DNA from: Elmis aenea | Taxonomy: Eukaryota; Arthropoda; Insecta; Coleoptera; Elmidae | Reading direction: 5' to 3' | NCBI GenBank assembly: GCA_947652605.1 | Contig: OX393579.1 | Span: 27,078,452-27,142,451 of the forward strand | DNA length: 64,000 nt | In this document: positions 12,800 through 23,608 of the stretch, piece by piece | Layout of the letters: each line of letters begins with the position of its first letter | How positions within the stretch are numbered: position 1 is the first letter of the stretch | The notes under the pieces: model-generated | Seen by the model: only the letters and a program-made list of their open reading frames with translations | Told to the model about the DNA's origin: nothing | Database searches by the model: none | Position numbers and translations under genes: made by a program

Positions 12800-15700
12800 G
12801 TAAGTACAAATAATTTATGATAAAAAATAAGTTTAATGTCAGTTTTGTATGTCAGGAATGACACGATAGTAATAAAATTAGTTTTAAATTGGCCACAATT
12901 AACATATCAACTAACAATTTTCTGCCAAGACTCAAAGAGTCAAAATGCCATAGCTAATAACTACAATTTGCAATTGCAACAAATGTGTTAAGTAATCTTA
13001 TGCTTTAGAATAGAAGAGTCACTTTTTGAAAAATATATTTACACATTGGAAGACTAATCTTTTGAAATAATTAAGAAATGTACCGGTAAAGGGCTGGAAA
13101 TTTCTAAAAGAGGTTAAAAATTAAGAAACGTGATTTAATACTGATAACTAGGGGTGGGCGATATCGAAATTCCGATATCGAACATCGTTTTCGAGTAATC
13201 AATTTTTTTCCTGAAAATTTTGAGCGAGGTAGTTCTTTTAAAAATTTTCAATATTTAAGAAAGTGGTGACAACCGAAATTCGTTTGGAAGTTATGCTTTC
13301 TATAACTGTGTACACGGTTTGTATTATTTAAAATTTTGAAATTTAATACAGGGCGTTTGTTACTTTCGATCGAATTCGTTGAATTCTTAAATTTCGGGAA
13401 AAAAATTAATTACTCGAAAACGGTTAATTTTAGGTCTATATGACCTTACACATTTTATAAAGTACATTGAAAGAGGAATCCAAAAATGTAATAATATACA
13501 GGGTGTTCTATTTAAAATAAGTAGCTTGTTGCCATAGCAAATAAACCGTTAAAAACAAAACAAAATCGAGTACACCATAAGGCGCAGAAAATATAGCCAT
13601 GCATCTTTTATATAAAGCATTTTGTTGTTAAATCAATATTTTAGAAGATAAAAGCGGTATTTCATACTTTTTTATGTTAAAATTTACCTTTTTATAAACT
13701 TTAAAGGTCTATAACTTGATACCCAGCGAGTTTAACGCGATGTATAACATTTTTTGCTTAAATTGACTCATTAAACATGATTCTTAAGTTTTGCCGTTAC
13801 GTAAAGCAACTATGTAGACAAAGGCAATACCAAATAAGTGACATATCATGTTTTGCCCACCTGACTTTTTACAGATTAAAACATATCAATATTTGCCAGT
13901 GCCCGTAGCCCTCTCTTCTTTAAAATGTTGACTTATCGAATTGTGCCGACTTATGAAAACCCCTTTTAAAAAGACATATCAACTGAAAACTAAAAAATGA
14001 AAATTTTGGGTTTATCAACTTCTGCCATAACACCACTCATTTAATGATGATCCAGTCAACAAATTAAAAAAAAAATACCTGTACTGTTAATAGTGTTAAT
14101 TGTGTTGCATGAAATTGCAAGTATTGGCAGTAGGGGTGGGCGATATATCGATATTTCTTGGTATGGACAACAAAAATAGGGGCGGGAAGCTTTTTTTTTT
14201 TAGGTCGCCAGTCTCTTTTTTCAGTTTTTTACTAACTTTTTTAGCTTCCCGCCCCTTTTATATGTATAAAATCTGTATAAGACTTAGATCCGAAGCTTAT
14301 GGTGACCAATCCATATTATTCAAAAGACCTTTTGCCTCTTTTCCTTCTAAATAGCCTCTGCACAATCTTGATAACTGTGAACTCTTACGAATTGGTCGCA
14401 GTCCAGATAGTACAGCGTTGACATGTAAAATTTCTTTGTACTGTTTTCTCTTCAGGACTCTTTCAATGCGTACTAATTTTTTAATCTATAACCAGAAAGG
14501 GTCCCAGATAATTAAGGAACCCCCCGTGTACAAAGGCGGCTTTTTTGACGAAGTTTGAAGAATATATTTTGTAATTAAATTCACTTTCTAGAACCACGAG
14601 GTGGTCTCCAACTTTAGACTGACAGTGTATGTTTTTATTTAAAATGAATGTCGTAAATAATTCCTACATGTAAAGCAATCGCTTTCTTTAATGTGGCCGT
14701 TTATAAAGCAACTTTATCCTGACAAAAAAATCATTGCTTTTTGCTTTTTAATCGTGTAGTCAAAACATAAAACACCTATAGACTAATTGCAATTATAATT
14801 TATTTTCAATCGATTAAGACTAGATTTACGAATACAATTTTAAATGTATTAGATTTATTGATTATTTTGGTGAATGGGATAAAAGAGATAGCCCACAGTT
14901 TAGACATTTTTTTTTTACTTCCAGTGCAGTATCTTCTCATCGTTGTTCGGAAGCTACAAATATCGATAAAAACCGCATATATGCCATTCTTTTCACTCTT
15001 TATTTGAAAATTGTTGCTACCAAAAAATTGTTGTTCGAAATAATTTAAACTTTCTTTAGTTTTTTAAAAACACTTTAATACAGAATCTTCTACAGAATAA
15101 ATAAAAATTTGTTTTATTGTACAAAAATAAACAGTCTGGCAGACTATCTCAACAACGTGTTAGAAATGCATCTTTTAGAGTTGTCAAAAAGTTAAATCTG
15201 TATTGGTCACTGCCAATACGAAAGGCGTTTAGATAAATATTTACATGTTGCGCAGGTTTTATTATTATAATATCTGTAAGATATTTTTTTGCATCCTATA
15301 CAAACCATAAGTTTGGCGTCCTTAATGGTACTGTTTAACAGCAAAATAAGAATACCAACATTCTTATATTATTTTACATATTTACCCGCCGTCCTCACAC
15401 TCTTAACAACTAGCGTCAGAGGCAGTTACCTAGGTTGCCTACCTACCATAAACAATAGTGCTCTAATTATTTTTTTTATGTAACGTGAAATCCAAAAACA
15501 AAAAAATTTGAGCCGAAAAATGTTTTTATGTTTCAAAATATATTTTTTTGCGGCAAAAGGTTAACGTGTTATAATGTCGATCCAACAACAAAAATGATTT
15601 AAAGACTAAAATTTTTATTTAAGCTAAAAGCATTACAGCATTTAAAAAAATTTTGATTAGCAGTTAGCAATAGTATTGTTAATTTTTACCACCTTCAAAA

Positions 15701-16521
15701 TCAAATGTCTTTTTCCACCTCTTTGATTTCCTGTGATGATTATTCTTAAATGGCTCATTACGAAGCGTATCTATGTCGTTTGGAAAAGTTATAATTAAAA
15801 ATGTCCATACAACATCATAATTGTTTTCATTATACTTTTCATGGTTGGTAATCTAATTCATGAGAAATACGGTATAAATAATTTTCTAGTGCATAAGTAA
15901 CTGTGACAATGTCTTCTTAATTATTAAATGTAAAATAATAAAGAAACATTATAATACAGTATGTTTAATAGCATAGGTACATCAATTTACAAATTGAGGA
16001 CCATTTTGTATAAGAATATTATTGATAAAATTTGTACTAGATAACGTTTTAATTATTTTTTTTTGACACGAATAGATAAACTTACTGAAATTCAGATTTA
16101 TAAACTAATCTAACTTTACGTCGATTGTCAATGTTAAAGTGACAAAAATGGGTTTAAATCTGGGCATATGTAATATCAGTTAAAAGACGCGTACAGTGTC
16201 TTTTTTTCGTGGTTATATAGTAAACAAAAAAAACCTTCATCCTTTCTATTATTTTTAAATTGTTATTCTTAAAATTTGGTACACTTCGAAGAGTTAAAGG
16301 GTGTCAAATGTCCTCGAGGAAATCGATTTTTCTTACAACAACCATTAATTGTATATAATAAAAATGTAAAATACAGCATATCCATCAAAAATTAGGACAT
16401 CTTATATGTATGCTATAATCATCTAAAATATGGTACAATACGTCATGTTTAATACTTAATATTTAATATCATAATTCATACTCACCACCAATGAAGTATA
16501 TAAATTATTGCATACACCGGC
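12800..16521. other. Start of the 30.8-kb fusl A intron
   Basis: The sequence is non-coding and AT-rich. It holds two similar AGGGGTGGGCGATAT segments (about 13151 and 14131) that look like solitary element ends. A degraded relative of the 7470 foldback lies at about 13330-13520, with TACAGGG motifs near 13348 and 13497. A small hairpin has 14-base GC-rich arms at 14178-14191 and 14243-14256. The frame at 14100-14354 overlaps these and is not credible as a gene. Confidence 0.4.
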
Positions 16522-16939
16522 GTACAACGTGTGCAAATTTCGATGTTTTCATAGGGAATCTCGGTAACTATAAGAGTTATGAAAAAACAGAACCCCGTTC
16601 CTCGATCTCTTTTTTCAAGAAAAACCGATAACTCGATTTTTCGACTTTTCGTTTTATGACCATATCTCACTTCTTTATAAAAATAAACAAAAATAATTTT
16701 AACGTCTCCAGGCATTTTTTTGATAAGAATGTAGTGGCGTAGACATATAGCCATAAAACGAAAAGTCGAAAAATCGAGTTATCGGCGATAACTCGAAAAC
16801 AAAAGACGATAACCAATTTTAGTTTTCACCATTAACTTTTTCTCAAAAAAAGAGCCCGAGGAACGGGGGTCCATTTTTCCATAACTCTTATAGTAACCAA
16901 GATTCCTTATAAAAACATCGAAATTTGCCCACCCTGTAC
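16522..16939. mobile_element. Foldback element, internally deleted relative of the 40891 hairpin
   Basis: The left arm (GTACAACGTGTGCAAATTTC from 16522) and the right arm ending CACCCTGTAC (16939) are inverted copies. Their inner sequence, with repeated CGATAACTCGA and GTCGAAAAATCGAG blocks, is the same as in the outer arms of the 1.1-kb hairpin at 40891-42007. The middle 700 or so bases of that element are missing here. Confidence 0.75.
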
Positions 16940-16958
16940 AAGACGACCCGCGTATAAG

Positions 16959-18138
16959 CCTTGATGTGAGTTGTAGTTTACGTCGTAAATTACGAAATTA
17001 ATTACCGTAATTTATACGTAATTTTACATTTAAAATTACCATTCATTACGACGTAATTCGGGGAATACCCGACATACAACGCTTACTGATCTAGTGCAAT
17101 ATTTAGTTAGTCCTTACTCATGGCAGAAGGTAGACACAATGTGCCATATTTTCCAACCATTCTGATTATATTATCAAAACACAAACCTCCAAATCACGTA
17201 TTCTGAGGTTGAAACTTTTTTTTAAAATTTAAATTCAATCTTTAACGAAAATTGTCCGTTATTGCATTTACATAGATATAGTTTAAGATTTTTTACAAAA
17301 AAAAGCAAATGGCTACTAGACCAGTTCATTTTGCTGCAAATTTACTTGACCCTAAATATACCTATAAGTAAAAACTTAAGCAATGGTAAATATTTTGATA
17401 CGCTTATGCTTATGTTAGCAAATTATCGTCACATTTAATTAGCGGAAATAATATTGGTCAAGTAATGACTGGAGTGGCTTTGTATAAAGCAAAGGAAAAC
17501 TTTTCGCAAAAGATTTTCTATGGACCGTGTTAAGCTCTGGAACAAGTTCTGTTTTGTGGTGGAAGTCACTTTGCTCAACTACAAGTTTAAGCAAAGTAGC
17601 TACAGAAATATTGAATTGTCCTGCAACAACGTGTGCCGCATAAAGATCTTTTTCTGCTTTTGGCAATATTCATTTAAAAAAAGAAACAAACTAACAAATA
17701 AAAGAGCCGCAAAGCTATTATTTGCTCATTTTAATTTCAAACTAAGTGAACCCAAAACTTAATTGCACTTAAGAATCTATGCCTTTGCTTTAGACAAGTT
17801 ACTGTCAATAAGTGAATATGATACGGATTGTGATTTTAAAGACGAATGAAAATGAACAAAAAACGATTTGATGTATTAATTAATATTCCGTTTTTTAATT
17901 TTGTATGTTATAATTAGTTTTAACGTTTTGTTATTTACAATAAACGTTTTTGATTATTAATTTGTTATTTATGCTTTAATTGTCTGCATATTAAATACAG
18001 AAATCAAAAGTGGTAAATTACGATCGTAAATTACTAATACAAAAATAAAATACCAGAGATCTAAAAATGGTAATAAAAAACGGTCATTTGCTACCGTAAT
18101 TTACCAAAATTTTATATTACGGTAATTTTACATTACTG
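16959..18138 (+). mobile_element. hAT-type element with 8-bp target duplication
   Basis: CGTATAAG occurs immediately outside both ends (16951-16958 and 18139-18146), a perfect 8-bp duplication as hAT elements make. The right end read inward begins CAGTAATGTAAAATTACC; the left end is more diverged. Subterminal DNA at both ends is rich in GTAATTTAC-like repeats. A broken transposase lies between (separate entry). Confidence 0.8.
17310..17850 (+). pseudogene. hAT transposase remnant
   Basis: The + strand carries, in shifting frames, RPVHFAANLLDPKY (17325-17366) and NKRAAKLLFAHFNFKLSEP (about 17694-17755). These resemble C-terminal blocks of insect hAT transposases. Several stops and frameshifts separate them. 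The 75-codon minus-strand frame at 17439-17666 is a shadow of this. About 180 codons of a normal 500-600 can be traced. Confidence 0.6.
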
Positions 18139-18484
18139 CGTATAAGAAAGGCAATGTCAAATTTTCAAGCTACATTTCATGCGTTTAGGTTTACAGATCG
18201 TATACGACAAATTGAGATAATTATCTGTTACTAATTATAATACTTTTAACGGTTCAAAGATGAAATCCGCGAAGTAAATTATTTTTAAACCAATTGTAAC
18301 AATATAAGAAATCACTGTTGTTTTTGGTCATCTACGTTAGTGTTTATGCTCACCAACTATCCATCAAATTAACATTCTACATTCATAAACGTATTTTATT
18401 GTAGTACAAACTTTCTTTAAATTTTAACACACTGTGTTGAATATTGTCACGCCAGAAAACCACGCTACTAAAAACACTTTCATC

Positions 18485-18508
18485 ATGAAGAAGACGTTAG
18501 TTTTTTAA
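18485..18508 (+). promoter_or_regulatory. Short upstream open reading frame before the nested gene
   Basis: An ATG with six further sense codons and a TAA ends 36 bases before the ATG at 18545. If both lie in the 5' leader, this uORF could reduce translation of the main frame. The transcription start is unknown, so this is only a possibility. Confidence 0.3.
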
Positions 18509-18544
18509 CAGTGACAGTGAAAACGAGACCGCAAAATTGTCAAG

Positions 18545-18661
18545 ATGAAGTACGTATGGCCTTGCAATCACATAATATATCAACGTGAAAATGTTAGTAA
18601 AGAATCCAGCTTTATAAAATATGTGATTGCGATATCAATAATAGTTATTTCATTATTTACG
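18545..18661 (+). CDS. Unrecognised signal-anchored protein, exon 1
   Basis: This exon encodes 39 residues: a 22-residue polar N-terminus, then a single hydrophobic stretch (FIKYVIAISIIVISLF, about 23-38). It acts as an uncleaved anchor or a late signal peptide. The start is the first ATG after an in-frame TGA at 18518. The donor is T-ACG|GTAAGT with GT at 18662, phase 0. It joins exon 2 at 22688 in frame. The gene lies inside the fusl A intron, same strand, before fusl exon 1B. Confidence 0.7.
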
Positions 18662-20562
18662 GTAAGTGATAAATTTCATACACTTAAATAAGGTAAGTGA
18701 ATAATAAAAAACAGAAAAAAATACTTTATTGCTAAAATTAAGCAACTACATGATACAAACGCTTTTTTTTAAATCAACACGTCAATTTTGATCAAAGCAT
18801 AATATTATTTTTTAAGACTTGAACATTGACATTTTTTTTTTATCTATATCTACTCGTATTTCACACAAATTAAATATTACTTAACTAAACAAATTGCTCA
18901 ATTTATTAATAATTAACTATTTCGAAACCGAAACTGAGAAAAAAATTGATCCGCCAATTGTCTTTCCCTAACTTACTTAACCGTGCAAACCAAAGAGAAA
19001 ATATGCATCAAAGAAAAATTTACAACCAAAAAAACTCTTTATTATTATGTTAATAAAATTCCTGAACAAAATACGATTAATAATTTGTTTACCTACTTAT
19101 TTAAGTGCATAATGTTTTTACAAATAAACATAATTAAAATTTACTTTTTTCTCTTCGAATGATCTACATATTGTCGAAATGAAAAAAGGATAGGTAAGTA
19201 AGTGATTTTTAATCAAGTTTATTTGTAACGTAAATTCATCATACACAGAAATTAACATATCTTGGGAGATAGCTGCTTTCTGATTTTGACTAATGCAATT
19301 AGAAAATAAAACAGTTGCATAACGCCGTTTTAAGAAATTACGAAATTTATTTCTATTTTATGCAACTTTTTTGTTAACTAATTGTTTATAGGAGTTGTTG
19401 TGGTTATTTTTTTGAAACAAAAATCCAGATAGTTATGCTCTTTATACATATATTAATTATTAATAACACTGTTAACAGTAAATCCATTTAGTATATAATT
19501 TTGTAATAAGAAGCGACTAAAACTAGTCTAAACTACATTAAAGCTGGATGAAAGAAGTAATTATTATCACTAAAATTATAAAATGGGTTAACAATATGTT
19601 CGTCTCAAATTAAGTTATAAATCTCCAACAACTTGTTTAATTATGAAGAATTTCGACGGGTACAAAAACTCTTTACTTTTTACTAAACTAGCAAGTTTAA
19701 TGGCAACTTTCTATAACCCCTATGAATGTGTAGTTTAAAAATAATAGTCTAAATTAACAATCATAATCATAATGCCTAATGCCATCCGTAATTGCAAATC
19801 TTAAAATAAGATTTTGTAAGATGAAAGCGTTGTCATTCGTTAATTATTGGAAAATTTGTGGGAAAAAAACACTAATCCTAATGTTGATAGCTTTGAAAAA
19901 ACGTTTCCTTCATATTTTGCACATTTATATTAATTAAAAAAGTTGACTATCGTTTTCTTAAAGTAAAAAAAGAATAATCCTTCGGTTAGCGCGATTTCGA
20001 TTAATACGATTCTTGAATTACCGCGATATACAGGGTGGTCCACATAGTAGGGCCACTATTGGGATCTCGTAAACGGTAAAGCTACAAAGAAGTTCAAATT
20101 AGACAATGTGTTTTCCTTTCTGAGACATATTCAGTGATGCTTAAACGTTTTAAAAACGCTGGCGCTAAATAATAACAAAAAATCAAGATTGGCATTTTGT
20201 TTAAATCGCTAATAACTTGTTGGTATACTTGATGGTACAACAATATTTTTGGGGAAAAAGTTGTAGATTTTTTTACGCACTGTAAAATGAAAACATTAAT
20301 TTGTTTCAATATTGTTTAAAAATGCATGGCACTCCATAACTTCATAGGGACTTTTTGATTAATTTTATTTGTTTTGAGCCTAAATATCAAAATAAATATA
20401 TTAAACCTTATCTTTTTGAAACGAGGGAAAAAAATGCTTTTTCATAAGGTCATAGCCAACTATAGTTTCCATTTAAACAAAATTCAAGTTTATAATTTAC
20501 CTAAGCATTTAAACAATATTGAAACAAATAAATGTTTTCCTTTTACAGTGCGTGAAAAGAAT

Positions 20563-21861
20563 CAGAGAGTCGAACCGAAATTTATTTCGTTCCGGTTTAC
20601 GGTTACGTTCCGTGAAAATGTTTTTCGTTCCGGTTCCGGTTTCGGTTTGGCTGAAAATTACGGTTCAGTTTCGATTCGGTTCCAGTTCGGTTCCGGTTCA
20701 GTTCCGGTTCAGTTTCTGTTCCGGCTCGAATAACAAGTTAAAAGTAAGTCTGAATATTAATTCAATTTCTTTTTATTCTTTGTTTTTAGTTTTAGAATTT
20801 GATAAAATATAAGAACTCAATGAGATTAAATAAGTTTATTAACAAAAACAAAAACGAAAACAAAATATAATCCATAAATTATTTACATTTATATTTTTAA
20901 TATAAGAAAAAAATTAAAAATCCTTATTTAAGCGGCAAATTAGTATGTTTTGCAAATTTTGGTCGGACAGATTCGTCCTTTTATCCGTAAGTATTAATTT
21001 CAATACGGAAAAATTTCGTTCTACGCTGACCTGTGTAGCTGGTACAGCTAATATTATTTTGGCAAGATTTGCCAATTCAGGGAAAAGAACGCTTTTCTCC
21101 GACCAATACTTTAAAACATTAGTATTCTCTAGCTGGCTCGAAGTTAACAATTTGGTTTGCTAAATTAACTAAATTACAATTTGAATCAACTTCTTTGTCA
21201 TTAATAATTCTTTTTAGATCCTTTTTTTTTTTTAAAGATACATTCCAAGATCTGATAAGTTATTTTGGGATCGGTTATTTTCGAGCTCATTAAATTTTTT
21301 TGTAGATTTTAACTCTTCACTTAGCACAAGACACAAAGGGAACGAATTTGTTACTGTACAAAACAGCAATGAACTTTTAGAACTTTTTCTCACAATTTAG
21401 AAAAAGATGAACCAAAACAGAAACACATGTTTTATTGCTACAATAGATAAAACACGTGTTCTATAGTAACCCTGTCGAAGGACGAAACTGACCAGACCGT
21501 AATAAAATTTTAACACAAAGTGTCCCGTGGTCGAAGAAGTAAAATACAAATCTCAATCACTTTTACAGTTATAACTTGTGGAATTTTTTACTTGATTCCG
21601 GATTGCAAATTACTTATCTCAAAAACAACTTGTTTTAGTTTTTAAAACTGATCTTTTCGCGAAAAAAAAATTGAACCGAAATTAACCGTTATTATATTTT
21701 TTCTTTCTAACCGAAATTAACCGTTAACAAAATTTCGTTCCGGTTACGGTTTCGGTTTTTAAATTCTGCAGTTTTTCGTTCCGGTTTCGGTTTCGGTTCT
21801 GCTGAAAATACCGGTTAATTTCGGTTTTCGGTTTTCGGTTCGGTTCCGGTTCGACTCTATG
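20563..21861 (-). mobile_element. hAT-type element nested in the foldback
   Basis: The termini CAGAGAGTCGAACCG (20563) and CGGTTCGACTCTATG (ending 21861) are inverted copies. Near-matching GAAAAGA-containing flanks lie outside both ends (20554-20562 and 21862-21869), consistent with an aged 8-bp duplication. Long stretches of GGTTCCGGTT-type repeats fill both subterminal regions, as in the elements at 37738 and 45545. The interior carries a transposase C-terminus on the minus strand. Confidence 0.75.
20914..21150 (-). pseudogene. hAT transposase C-terminal dimerisation domain
   Basis: The minus-strand fragment has FPELANLAKIILAVPATQ, then VSVERNFS--K-ILTDKR and LICRLNKDF at the end. This is the classic hAT dimerisation domain (PATxxxxER-FS followed by R--L). 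About 79 codons remain open. No intact N-terminal part with the catalytic residues was found, so the copy is not autonomous. Confidence 0.8.
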
Positions 21862-22687
21862 GAAAAGATCTACAACCTTTTTTTCAAAATTATTTTTGTA
21901 CCGTCAAGTATAACCGAGTTATTAATGTTTTTTTTTTAAATCCCATTTTGATTTTTGTTTATTATCTAGCTGCCATGAAACTTTTAAAAATTAATGAAGC
22001 ATAGCCGAATAGGTCTTAGAAAGGGGAACATATTTTTAAATTTAAACTTCTTTGTAGCTCTTACCGTTTACGAGATTCCAATAGTGGCCCTACTATGTGG
22101 ACAACCCTGCATAAATTGAGAACCAAATTTAAATAACGTCCTTTAAAGTTAATTAAGCAAATCTATGGAAACAAGAAGAAACAAAATCCTGAACAAATTA
22201 CCGTATAAAATATTTGTCAAAGAATCAAAATGTTTTAAATTGCACTCGTAATTAAAAAAACTTTTGATTATCGCAAATGTATTCATTGTCCTTGTTTTTA
22301 TGTAACGCTACATCATACATTATACAATAACCATTATAACGGGCATCTGCAACAAATGGGTTAACATTTTGCAAGGCCTTTGACGAATTACGCAATTTTG
22401 TTTTCTATCTATATTGTTTTCCTGGGAATAATTAATTGCGCTAATTGAAAAGTTACTGGATTTGTTTATGAATATAGCATCTTTTTAATTAAACTGAGTA
22501 AATTGTGGAAATTTTTGGACAAAAAAAATTATTTATAATATTATAATACCCTTCCAAATAGACCAATATCCGCTTTCTTACTTTTAATTTACCTTATTTA
22601 TTGTTGTATTGTATAAATGCATGAAAACGAAATGAATACATTTAAGTACAATATAATTTGCTCCAACTTATTTTCTTTTATTTTTAG

Positions 22688-23608
22688 ATATCGTCTACAA
22701 TTTATTATAAAATAAATAACCGACTAATACCAGCAAATAAATCCTATAAAACTGAAAGAGGAAATTATACGTTCAACAATATTAACAATACAAATGAAGT
22801 TCTACCACGCGCCGAAAAGCTGACAGCCTCGGATGTAACAATTGAAAAGCAAAATGTTTTGGTTTTACCAACACCTCGACCTTTCATCAATGAGTTACGA
22901 GGAGTTCCACCAGCTAAATTTTCACCTGTTACATCATCTTCTATAAGAGACAGTCGGCCAGACAATCAAATAAAGTATGAAAAGCCGAATAACATTCAAG
23001 ATATTTTACATTTTGCATCAAAACACCAACATCATGCAAGTTTCAACAATGAAATTTTAACCAAGCTCATAGACCCACGACAGAAAGTTAACTTTCCAGG
23101 ACCATCATCCGAAGACCAAGCATATCCATATCAAGAAGAGCCGGGGAAATCAAACCACGTAATTCAGTATTCTGGAGCAGGTTTTCAGTCCCCAGAAGAT
23201 CCTTTTTATGCATTTAAACCTGAAAATCCAGGTGACATTAACCTTTTAGCGACCGCCAATCTAAAATTCGCCCCACATATACTGAATACTAGTTATAAAC
23301 CTAAAATTCCTAAAATTGTTGATCAACCTAGAAATGATTTAAGAAACAACACCAAGAAACCGTTAAGCGTCACATTGAACATATTTCCGTTTGAACGAGG
23401 AGTTTCTTCTAATAACAGATATCAATTTCAACAACATCCAGGACTTTATCCAATCCAAAAATTTAAACATTTTGAGACTGAAATACCTGGACGTATTAAT
23501 CATCCTAATGGTGGTAAAATGGTTGTGCATTTAAATTTATATCCAGGTCAGTCTGGGTTTTTTAAAGATGGAGAACAACGGAGACGAAACCTTTATTTAA
23601 GACCATAA
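22688..23608 (+). CDS. Unrecognised Pro/Asn/Tyr-rich extracellular-type protein, exon 2 and stop
   Basis: The acceptor TTTTTAG ends at 22687 and the frame runs 306 codons to TAA at 23606-23608, giving a 345-aa protein with exon 1. After the anchor the chain is polar, with three N-glycosylation sequons at about residues 56, 65 and 72 that suit a lumenal or extracellular location. It is rich in Pro, Asn, Gln and His with no long hydrophobic stretch. Two similar short blocks, VTLNIFP (267-273) and VHLNLYP (319-325), each followed by an acidic or polar residue and Gly, suggest a small repeated C-terminal motif. There are no enzyme motifs. A candidate AATAAA signal lies at 23888-23893. I know no named family for it. 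The steady codon pattern and clean splice joint argue for a real gene. Confidence 0.7.
   Translation: MSSTIYYKINNRLIPANKSYKTERGNYTFNNINNTNEVLPRAEKLTASDVTIEKQNVLVLPTPRPFINELRGVPPAKFSPVTSSSIRDSRPDNQIKYEKPNNIQDILHFASKHQHHASFNNEILTKLIDPRQKVNFPGPSSEDQAYPYQEEPGKSNHVIQYSGAGFQSPEDPFYAFKPENPGDINLLATANLKFAPHILNTSYKPKIPKIVDQPRNDLRNNTKKPLSVTLNIFPFERGVSSNNRYQFQQHPGLYPIQKFKHFETEIPGRINHPNGGKMVVHLNLYPGQSGFFKDGEQRRRNLYLRP

Larger units (their letters stand above)
20029..22111. mobile_element. Foldback element (TACAGGGTGGTCCACATAG family) split by a hAT insertion
   Basis: TACAGGGTGGTCCACATAGT (20029) is mirrored by CTATGTGGACAACCCTGCA ending at 22111. Both ends are followed inward by GGGCCACTATTGGGATCTCG and a CGTTTAC-GGTAA segment. 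Removing the inserted element (20563-21861) leaves about 780 bases, close to the related copy at 52223-52957. It sits within the intron of the nested gene and within the fusl A intron. Confidence 0.85.
18662..22687 (+). other. Intron of the nested gene
   Basis: This 4,026-base intron runs from GTAAGT to a TTTATTTTTAG acceptor. About half is occupied by the foldback at 20029-22111 with its nested hAT element. The remainder (18662-20028 and 22112-22687) is AT-rich with nothing recognised. Confidence 0.6.

Noticed and set aside
20374..20812. Two overlapping + frames rich in Phe, Arg, Ser and Val
   Set aside because: They are translations of GGTTCCGGTT-type subterminal repeats of a hAT element.
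22859..23608. Treating the 249-codon frame alone as a gene starting at 22859
   Set aside because: The codon there is TTG, not ATG, and the frame continues upstream to a good acceptor at 22687 that joins an ATG-bearing signal-anchor exon in phase.
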